Of a DNA stretch of 64,000 bases, positions 63,861 to 64,000 are shown in pieces (the first letter of the stretch is position 1; every line of letters begins with the position of its first letter). The DNA comes from Paenibacillus sp. LS1 (lineage in GTDB: Bacteria > Bacillota > Bacilli > Paenibacillales > Paenibacillaceae), in assembly GCF_026013365.1 (NCBI RefSeq), contig NZ_JAPDOE010000001.1, positions 1,922,001 to 1,986,000 on the forward strand. The letters run 5' to 3'. The translations under genes were made by a program, and so were the position numbers. The notes beneath the pieces were generated by a model. It ran no database searches, had not been told where the DNA came from, and saw only the letters and a list, made by a program, of their open reading frames with translations.

Positions 63861-64000
63861 TTGAAAAAGATTTTCTGTTCACTTACTGGATTTTTGTTAG
63901 TGTTTACGCTGTTTTTTTCAGTTACCGGCATATCATATGCTGATCAGAACAACTTAACTTCTGAGTTTGACTCCAACAAAATGGTAGATGTTATTACTGC
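63861..64000 (+). CDS. Secreted protein, N-terminal fragment
   Basis: The frame opens at TTG 63861, 7 bases after GGAGGG, and runs out of the window. It begins MKKIFCSLTGFLLVFTLF and has a clear signal peptide with a likely cleavage after SYA-D (about residue 27). The mature part begins DQNNLTSEFDSNKMVDVIT. Too little is present to name a family. It is divergent from the helicase-PLD operon. Confidence 0.7.
   Translation, partial: MKKIFCSLTGFLLVFTLFFSVTGISYADQNNLTSEFDSNKMVDVIT

Overview
The window looks like chromosomal DNA of a Paenibacillus-type soil Firmicute. The grounds are strong AGGAGG ribosome-binding sites with TTG and GTG starts, many intrinsic terminators, meso-diaminopimelate dehydrogenase, a perfect CcpA-type cre site, a BglP-type PTS permease, PucR, LacI and ROK regulators, and two CUT1 sugar importers that lack their own ATPase. 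The genus is an inference from gene content. No rRNA, tRNA, CRISPR array or complete insertion sequence was seen.

Layout. 1-531 is the end of an NADP-type glutamate dehydrogenase. 647-7363 is a minus-strand catabolic operon (DUF4038 glycosidase-like protein, Gfo/Idh/MocA oxidoreductase, EutH-type transporter, BglP) with a divergent LacI regulator and a clear inverted-repeat operator. 7458-12355 holds a Cys-rich/pentapeptide-repeat protein, Ddh, a small exported-protein/hydrolase cluster and exonuclease III. 12531-12725 is a nested set of related repeats. 12870-18606 is an operon with an argininosuccinate-lyase-like enzyme, an amidohydrolase and a CUT1 importer; a SolA-like flavin oxidase is divergent from it.

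20106-33213 is the best-defined pathway: a LacI-controlled locus with a CUT1 importer, two GH30 enzymes resembling endo-beta-1,6-galactanases (one secreted with a ricin/CBM13 module, one membrane-anchored), a GH35 beta-galactosidase and a GH43 enzyme with an AbfB/CBM42 module. Together they fit breakdown of plant type II arabinogalactan outside the cell, uptake of the oligosaccharides and intracellular trimming.

33407-38409 has an IscA/HesB-like protein, a divergent MarR/amidohydrolase pair with an operator inside the promoter spacer, and several small exported or P-loop proteins. 38607-45218 encodes PucR, a NitT/TauT-type importer, a small AtzG/GatC-like protein, an amidase and a RidA protein; it looks like an amide or ureide nitrogen scavenging operon. 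45316-57907 carries a chemoreceptor, an iron-dependent alcohol dehydrogenase, an amidohydrolase overlapping a large GNAT fusion protein, DedA, an MFS transporter and a ROK regulator.

The right end (58010-63486) is visibly AT-rich and unlike the rest. It encodes a 1278-residue SF1 helicase with a C-terminal phospholipase-D nuclease domain, the architecture of type II Mokosh anti-phage systems, followed closely by two unrecognised multi-pass membrane proteins. This three-gene cluster is the best candidate for an undescribed or extended system. A second non-coding item is a palindromic element of about 190-230 bp present at 26890-27121 and 56147-56339, with a half copy at 27171-27234.
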